64,000 nt of DNA, taken from positions 5,662,170-5,726,169 of the forward strand of contig NC_021985.1 in NCBI RefSeq assembly GCF_000444875.1. The letters are read 5' to 3'. The notes beneath the pieces are model-generated. The model was not told the DNA's origin, did not search any database, and was given only the letters and a program-made list of their open reading frames with translations. The translations under genes and the position numbers were made by a program. Positions within the stretch are counted from its first letter, which is position 1. Each line of letters starts with the position of its first letter. This document shows positions 7,671 to 16,244 of the stretch, piece after piece. The DNA comes from Streptomyces collinus Tu 365. Its GTDB lineage: Bacteria > Actinomycetota > Actinomycetes > Streptomycetales > Streptomycetaceae.

Positions 7671-9263
7671 ATGGACGTGATGCCGCTGCTGTTGCTGGTG
7701 GCGGGCAGTGCGGTGGTCGCCGCGGCGGCCCGCCGCGGACCGGTGCCGGCGCCGCTGCTGCTGGTCGCCGTCGGCCTCGCGGTCTCCTACGTGCCCGGGG
7801 TGCCGGACTACGAACTCGACCCGGAAGTGGTACTCCCGCTGCTGCTGCCCCCGCTGCTGTACACCTCGGCCACCGACAGCTCCTACCTCGACCTGCGGGC
7901 GCAGCTCAGACCGGTGGCCCTGCTCTCGGTCGGCTACGTGCTCTTCGCGACCGTGGTCGTCGGATGGGCCGCCTATGTGATCATCCCGGGAATGCCGCTG
8001 ACCGCCGCGCTGGTGCTCGGCGCCGTGGTGGCCCCGCCGGACGCGGTGGCCGCCACGGCGGTCGCCCGCCGGGTCGGTCTGCCGTCCCGGATCACGACGA
8101 TCCTCCAGGGCGAGTCCCTGCTGAACGACGCCACCGCGATCACCGCCTACAAGGTCGCCCTCGCCGCCGCCGTCGGCGCGGCCGCCACCTGGGCCGGCGG
8201 CATCCGCGAGTTCCTGTTCGCCGCCGTAGGCGGCGTCGGCATCGGGCTCGTCCTCATGGCGCCCCTGCACTGGCTGCGCACCCACCTCAGGGAACCGCTC
8301 ATCCAGAACACCCTCTCGCTGCTGATCCCGTTCGTCGCCTACGGCGTCGCCGAGCAGCTGCACGCCTCCGGGGTCCTCGCGGTCGTGGTCGTCGCCCTGT
8401 ACCTCGGCCACCGCGCGTGGGAGGTCGACTTCGCCACCCGGCTCCAGGAGGAGGCGGTGTGGAAGATGGTCGCCTTCATCCTGGAGTCGGCCGTCTTCGC
8501 CCTGATCGGCCTCCAGCTCCCGGTCGTCCTCAAGGGCCTCGGGCACTACGCGGGTGCCGAGGCGACCTGGTACGCGGTCGTCCTCTTCCTCGTCGTCGTC
8601 CTCGCCCGGTTCGCGTGGGTGTACCCGGCGACCTTCCTGCCGCGCCTGTCGGCGCGCGTCAGGGAGCGCGAGGAGGACCCCACCTGGCGGGGAGCGATGG
8701 TCATCTCGTGGGCCGGGATGCGCGGCGTGGTCTCGCTGGCCATCGCCTTCTCCATCCCGGCGGCCGTGAAGGGCGGCGGTGCCTTTCCGCAGCGCAACCT
8801 GATCCTCTTCCTGACCTTCACCACCGTCATCGGCACCCTGGTCCTGCAGGGGCTGACCCTGCCCCCGCTGATCCGCCTGCTGAAGTTCCCCGGCCGCGAC
8901 CGGCAGGCCGAGACGCTGGCCGAGGCCAACGCCCAGGCCCAGGCGTCCCGGGCCGCCGAGAGCCGCCTGGAGGAGCTGCTCTCCGACGAGCGCAACGCCC
9001 TGCCCCCGCCGCTCGCCGATCGCCTGCGCACGGTCCTGGAGCGCCGGCGCAACGCCGTCTGGGAACGGCTCGGCCAGGTGAACCCCGTCACCGGCGAGTC
9101 CGTGGACGACACCTACCGCCGGCTGTCCCGCGAGATGATCAGCTCCGAGCGCGAGGTCTTCGTCCGGCTCCGCGACCACCGCTACATCGACGACGAGATG
9201 CTGCGCGCGCTGCTGCGCCGGCTCGACCTGGAGGAGGCGGCGGCCTACCGCGAAGCCGCGTAG
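7671..9263 (+). CDS. Na+/H+ antiporter, CPA1 family
   Basis: The 530-residue protein has about 12 hydrophobic helices in its first 410 residues, beginning MDVMPLLLLVAGSAVVAAA. The CPA1/NhaP ion-binding segment APPDAVAATAVARRVGLPS and the Asn-Asp pair in GESLLNDATA are present. The C-terminal ~120 residues are charged and cytoplasmic (AETLAEANAQAQASRAAESR), probably helical and regulatory. It should exchange Na+ or K+ for protons across the plasma membrane. It is divergent from the zinc finger gene with 61 bp between starts. Confidence 0.9.
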   Translation: MDVMPLLLLVAGSAVVAAAARRGPVPAPLLLVAVGLAVSYVPGVPDYELDPEVVLPLLLPPLLYTSATDSSYLDLRAQLRPVALLSVGYVLFATVVVGWAAYVIIPGMPLTAALVLGAVVAPPDAVAATAVARRVGLPSRITTILQGESLLNDATAITAYKVALAAAVGAAATWAGGIREFLFAAVGGVGIGLVLMAPLHWLRTHLREPLIQNTLSLLIPFVAYGVAEQLHASGVLAVVVVALYLGHRAWEVDFATRLQEEAVWKMVAFILESAVFALIGLQLPVVLKGLGHYAGAEATWYAVVLFLVVVLARFAWVYPATFLPRLSARVREREEDPTWRGAMVISWAGMRGVVSLAIAFSIPAAVKGGGAFPQRNLILFLTFTTVIGTLVLQGLTLPPLIRLLKFPGRDRQAETLAEANAQAQASRAAESRLEELLSDERNALPPPLADRLRTVLERRRNAVWERLGQVNPVTGESVDDTYRRLSREMISSEREVFVRLRDHRYIDDEMLRALLRRLDLEEAAAYREAA

Positions 9264-9302
9264 CGCAGGCCGGCGGTCCCCTGGGGTCGTCCGGGCCGGC
9301 TG

Positions 9303-10202
9303 TCAGGCGGCGGGGAAGGGCCGGCCGGTGACGACCGCGGCGACGGCCGTACCGCGCGGGAAGGCGCCCTCCTCGGCCAGGGCGACAAGTCCCCAGAGCA
9401 ACTTGGCGACATAGAGACGTTCCACCGGCAGCCGGTGCCGCTGTTCGAAGTCCTCGGCGAAGGAGTCGAGTTCGGGGCCGGTACGGGCGTAGCCGCCGAA
9501 GTGGAAGCGGTCGTCCAGGGACCAGGCGCCGGTGCGGGAGCCGAAGGCGCGCTCCTGGAGGGCCGTCACCTCGCCCTCCAGGAAGCCGCCCCTGAGCACC
9601 GGGACGCCGAGCGCGCGCTGCCCCGCGTCCAGTCCGGCGGCGAGTCCGGCGAGCGTGCCGCCGGTGCCGCAGGCCACCGCCACGACGTCGGCACGGCCGC
9701 GCAGCTCCGCGCCGAGGTCACGGCAGCCGCGCACCGCCGCGGTGTTGCTGCCGCCCTCCGGGACGACGTACGCCTCCTCCGCGCCGGCCGCCCGCAGCAG
9801 CGCGGCCAGGGTCTCCGGCTCGTCCTTGCGCCGGTACGCCGACCGGTCGACGAAGTGCAGCCGCATGCCGTCGGCCGCGCACCGGGACAGCGACGGGTTG
9901 AGCGGGCGGTCCGCCAGTTCGTGGCCGCGCACCACGCCGGTGGTCGGCAGCCCGAGCAGCCGGCCCGCCGCCGCGGTCGCCCGCAGGTGGTTGGACCAGG
10001 CACCGCCGAAGGTGACCAGCGGCCGGCCTCCCGCCGCCGCCAGGTTCGGCGCCAGCTTGCGCCACTTGTTGCCGATCAGCTCGGGGTGGATGAGGTCGTC
10101 CCGCTTGAGCAGGAGACGCAGGCCGCGCCGGTCGAACCGGTCGTCCCGTATCTCCTCCAGGGGCGACGGCAGACGCGGGGCGAGCTGGCCGGGGCTGGTC
10201 AC
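9303..10202 (-). CDS. PLP-dependent D-cysteine desulfhydrase/ACC deaminase-like enzyme
   Basis: The 299-residue protein has a fold-type II PLP enzyme pattern: RLLLKRDDLIHPELIGNKWR with the Schiff-base Lys in GNKWRKL, FGGAWSNHLRATAAAG for the carboxylate-binding loop, and a glycine loop VACGTGGTLAGLAAGL. This places it in the 1-aminocyclopropane-1-carboxylate deaminase/D-cysteine desulfhydrase family. It is somewhat shorter than the E. coli D-cysteine desulfhydrase, and its real substrate cannot be chosen from sequence. The start is GTG 10202. It is 25 bp downstream of the amidase gene on the same strand, so co-transcription is likely. Confidence 0.85.
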   Translation of the reverse strand: MTSPGQLAPRLPSPLEEIRDDRFDRRGLRLLLKRDDLIHPELIGNKWRKLAPNLAAAGGRPLVTFGGAWSNHLRATAAAGRLLGLPTTGVVRGHELADRPLNPSLSRCAADGMRLHFVDRSAYRRKDEPETLAALLRAAGAEEAYVVPEGGSNTAAVRGCRDLGAELRGRADVVAVACGTGGTLAGLAAGLDAGQRALGVPVLRGGFLEGEVTALQERAFGSRTGAWSLDDRFHFGGYARTGPELDSFAEDFEQRHRLPVERLYVAKLLWGLVALAEEGAFPRGTAVAAVVTGRPFPAA

Positions 10203-10227
10203 GCACCCATTGTCGCCCGGGCCCCGG

Positions 10228-10821
10228 CTACCCCTTCAGCCGCTCCCCGACCCGCTCGCGCAGCCAGGCCATCGAGAAGCCACGCGGGTCGACCTTGCCC
10301 GGCTGCCACTCCCGGTGGCCGATGACCGACCGCTCCGTCCAGCCGTGGGCACGGCACACGGCCGCGGCGACCCGCTCGATCGCGTCCAGCTGCTCCTCGG
10401 GCCAGGGGTCCTCGCCGTCCCCCAGGTTCTCGCACTCGAAGCCGTAGAAGTGGCGGTTGCCGTCGGTGTTGGCCTCGTTGTCCGGCGGCAGCCGCTTCTC
10501 GGCGATCACGGCGCGCAGCACGTCGTCGTCGCCGAGGCCCGCGTGGTTGGCGCGCCCGTAGCCGACCAGGTGGACCGTGCCGTCCTTGGTGATCACGCCG
10601 TGGCACAGCGGGCCCGGCAGCTCGGGGAACCCGTCCCGGCAGATCTCCACGGTGCGCGCGCTGCCGTGGGTCGCGGTGTGGTGGATCATCACGCCGTGCA
10701 CGGGGCCCCAGGGCCCCTTGTGGTTGCGGTTGTGGTGCCGCCAGTCGCCGACCTCGACGACGGTGACGCCTTCCGCGCGAAGCGCGTCCAGAAATCCGCT
10801 CGCGGACAGGGGAGGGGCCAT
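10228..10821 (-). CDS. N-acetylmuramoyl-L-alanine amidase (Amidase_2)
   Basis: This 197-residue zinc amidase cleaves the bond between muramic acid and the stem peptide. Metal and catalytic residues fit the Amidase_2/PGRP fold: His in VMIHHTATHG, GVITKDGTVHLVGYGRANHAG, FYGFECEN, and the third His plus downstream Lys/Asp in VIGHREWQPGKVDP. The C-terminus WLRERVGERLKG is short, and no cell-wall-binding domain or signal peptide is seen. The compact form resembles phage endolysins, but no other phage genes are near. Confidence 0.88.
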   Translation of the reverse strand: MAPPLSASGFLDALRAEGVTVVEVGDWRHHNRNHKGPWGPVHGVMIHHTATHGSARTVEICRDGFPELPGPLCHGVITKDGTVHLVGYGRANHAGLGDDDVLRAVIAEKRLPPDNEANTDGNRHFYGFECENLGDGEDPWPEEQLDAIERVAAAVCRAHGWTERSVIGHREWQPGKVDPRGFSMAWLRERVGERLKG

Positions 10822-11111
10822 GGCCGGCTCCTTCGTGCTGTGCCCGGTGACCGCCGGTCGCGGCCCCGTCGTACCGGAGCTTCTACCGAAAACGGACGTC
10901 CCGGCCTACATCGTTCGCACGCTGAGCGAGCCGATCCGGACAGGTCACGCACCGTGGCCGGTACTGGACAAGGTCCCTCTTTCTGCCCACTAATGCGATG
11001 ATCCATTCCCCCTCTTTCGGGTAATGGCGTGGTCGCTCTCCGTACTGGAAGGCTCGACCGCGAGACCGGTGTGCGATGCGGCGCCGGGCATACAGGAGAG
11101 GGCATTTTCTT

Positions 11112-12518
11112 ATGTCGGTAGGCGAAGAGGTCCGCACGGAGCAGGGCAAGCCCCAGCAGTCTCTCGGCACGGCGGCTGCGCGGAACCTGGCCACCACGAC
11201 CAAGTCCGTCCCGCAGATGCAGGAGATCACCTCCCGCTGGCTGCTGCGGACCCTGCCCTGGGTCGACGTGCAGGGCGGCACGTACCGGGTGAACCGGCGT
11301 CTGACGTTCGCCGTCGGCGACGGCCGTATCACCTTCGTCAAGACCGGGGACCAGGTGGAGGTCATCCCGGCCGAACTCGGCGAGCTGCCGGCCCTGCGGT
11401 CGTACGAGGACGACGAGGTGCTCACCGAGCTGGCCCGGCGCTGCCGGCAGCGGGAGTTCGCGCCCGGCGAGCTGATCGCCTCCTTCGGCAGCCGGACCGA
11501 CGAGGTCCACCTGCTGGCGCACGGCAGGGTCGAGAAGATCGGCACCGGCCCGTACGGCGACGACGCGGTCCTCGGTGTCCTCGCCGACGGCGCCTACTTC
11601 GGCGAGGCGGCGCTGCTGGACCCGGACGCGATCTGGGAGTACACGGCCCGCGCGGACACCGCGTGCACGGTGCTGACCCTCAGCCGCCAGGACTTCGAGC
11701 AGGTCGCCGAGCGCTCCGACTCGCTGCGCGACCACGTCCACGAACTGCGCTCGATCCCCGAGCAGCGGACCAACAAGTACGGCGAGAAGGAGGTCGAGCT
11801 GGCGGCCGGCCACAGCGGTGAGCCGGACATCCCGCACACCTTCGTCGACTACGAGGGCCGCCCCCGCGAGTACGAACTGAGCATCGCCCAGACGGTGCTG
11901 CGCATCCACTCGCGCGTCGCCGACCTCTACAACCAGCCGATGAATCAGACCGAGCAACAGCTGCGGCTCACCGTCGAGGCGCTGAAGGAGCGTCAGGAGC
12001 ACGAGCTGGTCAACAACCGGGACTTCGGGCTGCTGCACAACTGCGAGTACGACCAGCGGCTCCAGCCGCACGACGGTGTGCCCAGCCCGGACGACATGGA
12101 CGAGCTGCTCAGCCGCCGCCGCGGCACCAAGCTGTTCCTGGCCCACCCGCGCGCGATCGCCGCGTTCGGGCGCGAGCTGAACAAGCGCGGACTCGTCCCG
12201 GAGACCGTCGAGATCGGCGGCAACCGCATCCCGACCTGGCGCGGTGTGCCGATCTACCCGTGCAACAAGATCCCCGTCACCCCGGAGCGCACGACCTCGA
12301 TCATCGCCATGCGTACCGGCGAGGCCGAGCAGGGCGTCGTCGGGCTCCGGCAGTCCGGCATCCCGGACGAGATCGAGCCGAGCCTGTCCGTCCGGTTCAT
12401 GGGCATCAACGAGCAGGCCGTCATCAACTACCTGGTCACGGCGTACTACTCGGCGGCCGTCCTGGTGCCCGACGCCCTCGGTGTGCTGGAGAACGTCGAG
12501 ATCGGCCGGTGGAGGTGA
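11112..12518 (+). CDS. eshA: Family 2B encapsulin shell protein (EshA-type, cNMP-binding insert)
   Basis: The 468-residue protein starts MSVGEEVRTEQGKP and matches EshA-type proteins, now classed as Family 2B encapsulins, which have an HK97 phage-like shell fold with an inserted cyclic-nucleotide-binding domain. The insert spans about residues 100-210: FAPGELIASFGSRTDEVHLL, then GAYFGEAALLDPDA and a phosphate-binding-cassette-like stretch. The rest (ISTRW-type N-arm, MNQTEQQLRLTVEALKERQE, GVPIYPCNKIP, C-terminal MGINEQAVINYLV) is the shell domain. A strong AGGAGAGG site precedes the ATG. The next gene, 112 bp downstream, encodes a polyprenyl synthetase, the known type of Family 2B cargo. EshA of S. 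griseus and S. coelicolor affects development and antibiotic production. Confidence 0.88.
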   Translation: MSVGEEVRTEQGKPQQSLGTAAARNLATTTKSVPQMQEITSRWLLRTLPWVDVQGGTYRVNRRLTFAVGDGRITFVKTGDQVEVIPAELGELPALRSYEDDEVLTELARRCRQREFAPGELIASFGSRTDEVHLLAHGRVEKIGTGPYGDDAVLGVLADGAYFGEAALLDPDAIWEYTARADTACTVLTLSRQDFEQVAERSDSLRDHVHELRSIPEQRTNKYGEKEVELAAGHSGEPDIPHTFVDYEGRPREYELSIAQTVLRIHSRVADLYNQPMNQTEQQLRLTVEALKERQEHELVNNRDFGLLHNCEYDQRLQPHDGVPSPDDMDELLSRRRGTKLFLAHPRAIAAFGRELNKRGLVPETVEIGGNRIPTWRGVPIYPCNKIPVTPERTTSIIAMRTGEAEQGVVGLRQSGIPDEIEPSLSVRFMGINEQAVINYLVTAYYSAAVLVPDALGVLENVEIGRWR

Positions 12519-12630
12519 CCTTTCCGCACGTCACGGCCGTGTCCCCGCCCTCCGGGGCGGGTGCACCCCCGGGGTGTGCGGCCGGCCGCAGCGGAAGCGG
12601 CGCCGTCCGCGCACTGTACGAGGGGGGCCC

Positions 12631-13761
12631 ATGACCGACTTCATGACGGGGACCAGACAGCGTGCGCCCGCCGCGCGCGAGCGGCGGGGGGCCGTGGGGG
12701 ACGCCGGACCCGCCCCGCTCGACGGACAGGAGGCGGCGGCGCTGCTGGAGCGGACCCGGGCCCTGGTCGACCCGGCGCTGCGGGCGGCCCTCGACTCTCT
12801 GCCCGGCGCCATGCGGCGGATCGCGCTCTACCACTTCGGCTGGGAGCAGGCCGACGGCACACCGGCGGCGGGCAACGCGGGCAAGGCCATCAGACCGGCG
12901 CTCGTCCTGGCCGCGGCCGGCGCGCTCGGCGGGTCCCGGGCGAGGACGGCGGCGGTCCGGGCGGCCGCCGCCGTCGAACTGGTCCACAACTTCTCGCTGT
13001 TGCACGACGACGTGATGGACCGGGACACCTCCCGCAGGCACCGGCCCACCGCCTGGACCGTGTTCGGTGAGGCGGACGCGATCCTCGCCGGTGACGCCCT
13101 GCAGGCGCTGGCCCTGCGCCTGCTCGCCGAGGACCCGCACCCGGCCGCCGGGCCGGCCGCCGTGCGGCTCGCCGACTGCGTCGTCGAGCTGTGCGAGGGC
13201 CAGCACACGGACACGGCAATGGAGCGCCGCGCCCCGGACGAGGTCACGCTCGACGAGGTGCTCGCCATGGCCGAGGCGAAGACCGGCGCGCTGCTGGGCT
13301 GTGCCTGTGCCCTGGGCGCCCTGTACGCCGGCGCCGATGAGGAGGATGTGGCGGCGCTCGACGGATTCGGCCGCCAGGCCGGGCTCGCGTTCCAGCTGAT
13401 CGACGACGTCATCGGCATATGGGGCGATCCGCGGCGCACCGGCAAGCCGGCCGGCGCCGATCTCGTGGTCCGCAAGAAGTCGCTTCCGGTGGCGGCGGCC
13501 CTGGCCTCCGGCACCCCGGCGGCGGCCGAACTCGCCGCGCTCTACGGCACCCCGTACGCCGCGGGAAGCGCCGGGGACGGCGGTGAGATCACGCGGACGG
13601 CCCTGGCCGTCGAGCGGGCCGGCGGCCGGGACTGGGCGCAGACGGAGGCGGCCGACCGGATGGCCCGGGCGATGCAGGAGCTGGCCCGCGCCGTCCCCGC
13701 GCCGGAGGCGGCGGGCGGCCTGCTGGCCCTGGCCGAGTTCGTGACCCGGCGCAGCACTTAG
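12631..13761 (+). CDS. Polyprenyl diphosphate synthase, probable encapsulin cargo
   Basis: The 376-residue isoprenyl transferase has GKAIRPALVLAAAGAL, the first Asp-rich motif LLHDDVMDRD (Asp126-Asp130) and a second motif LIDDVIGIWGDP in which the last position of DDxxD is Gly. It should condense IPP with an allylic diphosphate; chain length (GGPP or similar) is not fixed. The first ~35 residues (TGTRQRAPAARERRG) are Arg/Ala/Gly-rich and probably disordered, as expected for a Family 2B cargo-loading segment. It follows the encapsulin shell gene on the same strand. ATG 12631 is preferred; the open frame runs further upstream inside the shell gene. Confidence 0.85.
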   Translation: MTDFMTGTRQRAPAARERRGAVGDAGPAPLDGQEAAALLERTRALVDPALRAALDSLPGAMRRIALYHFGWEQADGTPAAGNAGKAIRPALVLAAAGALGGSRARTAAVRAAAAVELVHNFSLLHDDVMDRDTSRRHRPTAWTVFGEADAILAGDALQALALRLLAEDPHPAAGPAAVRLADCVVELCEGQHTDTAMERRAPDEVTLDEVLAMAEAKTGALLGCACALGALYAGADEEDVAALDGFGRQAGLAFQLIDDVIGIWGDPRRTGKPAGADLVVRKKSLPVAAALASGTPAAAELAALYGTPYAAGSAGDGGEITRTALAVERAGGRDWAQTEAADRMARAMQELARAVPAPEAAGGLLALAEFVTRRST

Positions 13762-13783
13762 GTCCCCTGCTGCGCTTCCCACG

Positions 13784-13909
13784 GCCCGGCGCCGGTCCCT
13801 GACGCCCGGTTCCGGCGCCGGGTCCTGACGCCTGGTTCCGGCGCCGGGTCCTGACGCCTGGTTCCGGCGCCGGGTCCTGACGCCTGGTTCCGGCGCCGGG
13901 TCCTGACGG
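13784..13909. repeat. 26-bp tandem repeats, four to five copies
   Basis: The unit GGTTCCGGCGCCGGGTCCTG plus ACGCCT recurs four times almost perfectly, after one degenerate copy, directly behind the polyprenyl synthetase stop. Each copy holds the palindrome CCGGCGCCGG, so the RNA could form a string of small hairpins. They may serve as a transcription stop for the encapsulin operon. Confidence 0.8.
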
Positions 13910-13929
13910 TTCCCAACCGATCCGTTCCT

Positions 13930-14175
13930 GCCCGGCCTGGTCCGTTTTCTGGCCCGGCCTTGCCTGGCCTGCATTGGACCTAGCTCGGCCTGGCCCTGGC
14001 CTTGCCTGGCCCCGGCCTAGCTCGGCCTGGGCCGGCCTGGCCTGGATCGGGCCCCCTGCCCGGCCTGGCCCCCGCCTTGCCCGGCCTGGCCCCCGCCTTG
14101 CCCGGCCTGGCTCGGGCCTGGACCGGCCTACGCCGACCGGGATCGGGCCCAGCCCGGCCCGGCCTGGCCGGAACT
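13930..14175. repeat. GGCCTGG-rich low-complexity tract
   Basis: About 245 bp is built from irregular repetitions of CCTGGCCCGGCCTTGC-like blocks. The block CCCCCGCCTTGCCCGGCCTG occurs twice in tandem near 14069-14108. Long open frames cross it on both strands but are pure Pro/Gly/Ala/Arg and are not called. Confidence 0.75.
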
Positions 14176-14327
14176 AGCAGGACCCTGGACCGCCGTCGGC
14201 CGGCGGCGCGGTGACTGGGGCCGCCGCGACTGTGACGCGGTGGCCGCGGCCCCCGCCGGCGGCCGGCGGACGAGGACCCCGGAGCCACCGGGGGTGTGCG
14301 GCTCCTGACCCCGCGCACCCACCGGTG

Positions 14328-14571
14328 GTTCCGGCCCGACCGGCCCCGCGCGTCCCTACAGCACGCGGGGCCCGCCGCACGTTCCGGCCCGACGGGTCCT
14401 GCGCGTCCCCACGGCACGCGGGGCCCGCCGCACGTTCCGGCCCGACGGGTCCTGCGCGTCCCCGCAGTGCGCGAAGCCCGCCGCACGTTCCGGCCCGAGC
14501 GGCCCCGCAGTGCGCGAAGCCCGCCGCACGTTCCGGCCCGAGCGGCCCCGCGGGTCCCCGCAGTGCGCGGG
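14328..14571. repeat. 53-bp tandem repeats between encapsulin operon and TetR gene
   Basis: Units starting GCCCGCCGCACGTTCCGGCC begin at 14370, 14423, 14476 and 14519 (spacings 53, 53, 43), with a partial copy before 14370. One unit has lost 10 bp. The array ends just before the stop of the TetR gene. With the two arrays before it, it fills the 835-bp gap with no supported gene. Confidence 0.85.
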
Positions 14572-14596
14572 CCCCCTACGTCCGGGCCGGGGGCGG

Positions 14597-15187
14597 CTAC
14601 CCGGCGGGGACGATCGTCCTGACGATCGCCTCGACCAGGCCCTCCGGGACCCGCATGCCCGGCAGGGCGTCGTCCAGGACCCCGGGCAGGGTGAGGTGCT
14701 CCACGATGAGCCCGAGCATGGCCAGGTAGAGCACGGTGACGGTCTCGTCCCCGCCGGGCAGGCCGGTCTGCCGGTGGAACTCCATGCCCCCTTCCAGGTC
14801 CCCGCGCACCGACCTGGTGAGGGAGGCCCGCAGCTCGGGCCGGCGGGTGGCCTCCAGGCGCATCTCCAGCAGGGCCAGATGGCCGGACCGGTCGCGCGTG
14901 GCGCGGTCCATGAGGTCACGCATGAGGGCCATGACCAGCGAGCGGTCACGGGGGCCCGCCAGCAGCCGCCCCAGCACCTCGGGGTCGGGCGCGAGCCGCA
15001 CATGCAGCCGGGCGTCGATCTGGCGCAGCAGGTCGTCGCGGCCGGTGAAGTAGTTGGAGGCGGTGCCGGTGGGCACCCGCGCCTCGGTGTCCACCGCGCG
15101 GAACGTCAGACCGCGCGCGCCCTCCCGCGCCAGTACCGCGATCCCCGCGTCCACCAGAGCGGCCCGCCGTTCCGGATTGCCCGCCAT
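14597..15187 (-). CDS. TetR-family transcriptional regulator
   Basis: This 196-residue regulator starts MAGNPERRAALVDAGIAVLA. The HTH is seen in LTFRAVDTEARVPTGTASNYF, and the all-helical C-terminal domain binds an unknown ligand. AAGGGG precedes the ATG at 15187; upstream in-frame starts add residues without signal. It is divergent from a RibD/DHFR-like gene across a 144-bp region with a perfect 12-bp palindrome, so it most likely represses itself and that gene. Confidence 0.88.
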   Translation of the reverse strand: MAGNPERRAALVDAGIAVLAREGARGLTFRAVDTEARVPTGTASNYFTGRDDLLRQIDARLHVRLAPDPEVLGRLLAGPRDRSLVMALMRDLMDRATRDRSGHLALLEMRLEATRRPELRASLTRSVRGDLEGGMEFHRQTGLPGGDETVTVLYLAMLGLIVEHLTLPGVLDDALPGMRVPEGLVEAIVRTIVPAG

Positions 15188-15256
15188 GCGGAACCCCTTC
15201 TCCCACTTCTCCCCGATGCCGACGACATCGCGAGAACAGCTTGCCACCACTACGGC

Positions 15257-15268
15257 TGTAGTACTACA
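15257..15268. promoter_or_regulatory. Palindromic operator candidate for the TetR regulator
   Basis: TGTAGTACTACA is a perfect 12-bp palindrome in the divergent region. It is flanked by the direct repeat ACCACTAC at 15246-15253 and 15274-15281, and this cluster is the natural place for TetR binding. Confidence 0.55.
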
Positions 15269-15331
15269 ACAGAACCACTACAACCGGAGTGGTCAATCGG
15301 CCGTCCGGCGGTCGACGAAAGAGACCCTGGC

Positions 15332-15916
15332 TTGCGAAAGCTCACGTACTTCATCGCCTGCTCGCTCGACGGCTTCATCGGCGACGAGCACGGCGACGCC
15401 TCCGCGATGCTCCGCTTCCTCGACGAGGAGTACCTCGACTTCCTGAAGACGGAGTTCCCGGAGACCCTGCCCACCCACAGCAGAGTGCCGCTGGGCGCGG
15501 GCGACCTGGAGAACAAGCGGTTCGACACCGTCCTCCAGGGCCGGGGCAGTTACGAACTGGCCCTCAAGGAGGGCATCACCAGCCCCTACGCCCACCTGCG
15601 CGAGTACGTCGCCTCGCGCACCCTGGGCGCCTCGCGCGATCCGAACGTCGAGATCATCGACGACGACCTGGTCGGCCGGGTGCGCCGGCTCAAGGCGGAG
15701 GACGGCGGCCTCGGCATCTTCCTGTGCGGCGGCTCGCAGGTCGCGGGCGCCCTGCTCGACGAGATCGACGAACTCGTCATCAAGACCTACCCGATCGTCT
15801 ACGGCAAGGGGATGCCGATGTTCGCCACCGGCCTCGACATCCAGGAGTTCGGCCTGGACGCGGTGCGCCGGTTCGGCAACGGGGCGCTCGTGCGGACGTA
15901 CCACAGGAAGCGCTGA
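15332..15916 (+). CDS. RibD C-terminal/dihydrofolate reductase-like protein
   Basis: The 194-residue protein starts at TTG 15332 (LRKLTYFIACSLDGFIGDEH). This is the usual beginning of the RibD C-terminal/DHFR-like superfamily, with later GIFLCGGSQVAGALLDEID and ELVIKTYPIVYGKGMPMF. It likely binds NADPH and reduces a small substrate; these genes are often under TetR control. No upstream ATG exists in frame near the conserved N-terminus, so the TTG start is preferred. Confidence 0.85.
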   Translation: MRKLTYFIACSLDGFIGDEHGDASAMLRFLDEEYLDFLKTEFPETLPTHSRVPLGAGDLENKRFDTVLQGRGSYELALKEGITSPYAHLREYVASRTLGASRDPNVEIIDDDLVGRVRRLKAEDGGLGIFLCGGSQVAGALLDEIDELVIKTYPIVYGKGMPMFATGLDIQEFGLDAVRRFGNGALVRTYHRKR

Positions 15917-15942
15917 GCCCCCGGCCGCCCTACCCTGAGGAC

Positions 15943-16158
15943 ATGGACAGGGAGGACCACGTCTGTCCCGTCTGCGGACAGTCCGTCGACACGGTCGTCG
16001 GGCGGCACAAGACGCTGGGTGCCTGGGTCCCCGTGTGGCGGCCCGGCCCGTGCCGCAACCCCGACTGCGCGGCCCACGGGGGTCCGGCCGAGCGGGCCGT
16101 GCGGAGCGAGCCCGGTGTCCCGGCCCCCGGCGCCGGGGCGGCACCTCCCGGCGAGTGA
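15943..16158 (+). CDS. Small zinc-ribbon-like protein
   Basis: A 71-residue reading starts MDREDHVCPVCGQSVDTVVG and contains two Cys pairs (CPVC and CRNPDC, about 30 residues apart), enough for one structural zinc site. The C-terminal 25 residues are Pro/Ala/Gly-rich. A TGAGGAC site lies directly before the ATG. It is 26 bp behind the DHFR-like gene on the same strand. I know no function; the Cys pattern is the only support. Confidence 0.55.
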   Translation: MDREDHVCPVCGQSVDTVVGRHKTLGAWVPVWRPGPCRNPDCAAHGGPAERAVRSEPGVPAPGAGAAPPGE

Positions 16159-16244
16159 GCCGCGGACGGCTCCCGACCGGGCGGTCCTGGCCGGCCGGGA
16201 CCGCGGTGTGCCGCGTGGCCCGGCCGAGGCTCTAGCGTGGCCGC

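Noticed and set aside
10228..10821. Prophage remnant because of the endolysin-like amidase
   Set aside because: Except for the encapsulin (a domesticated HK97 fold), no integrase, tail, terminase or att-like repeats are near.
13784..14571. Possible CRISPR array
   Set aside because: The repeats are directly adjacent with no unique spacers, and no cas genes are near.
13786..14590. Long frames and repeated protein motifs in the repeat block
   Set aside because: They encode only Pro/Arg/Ala/Gly repetition in several frames at once and have no ribosome site; treated as non-coding repeats.
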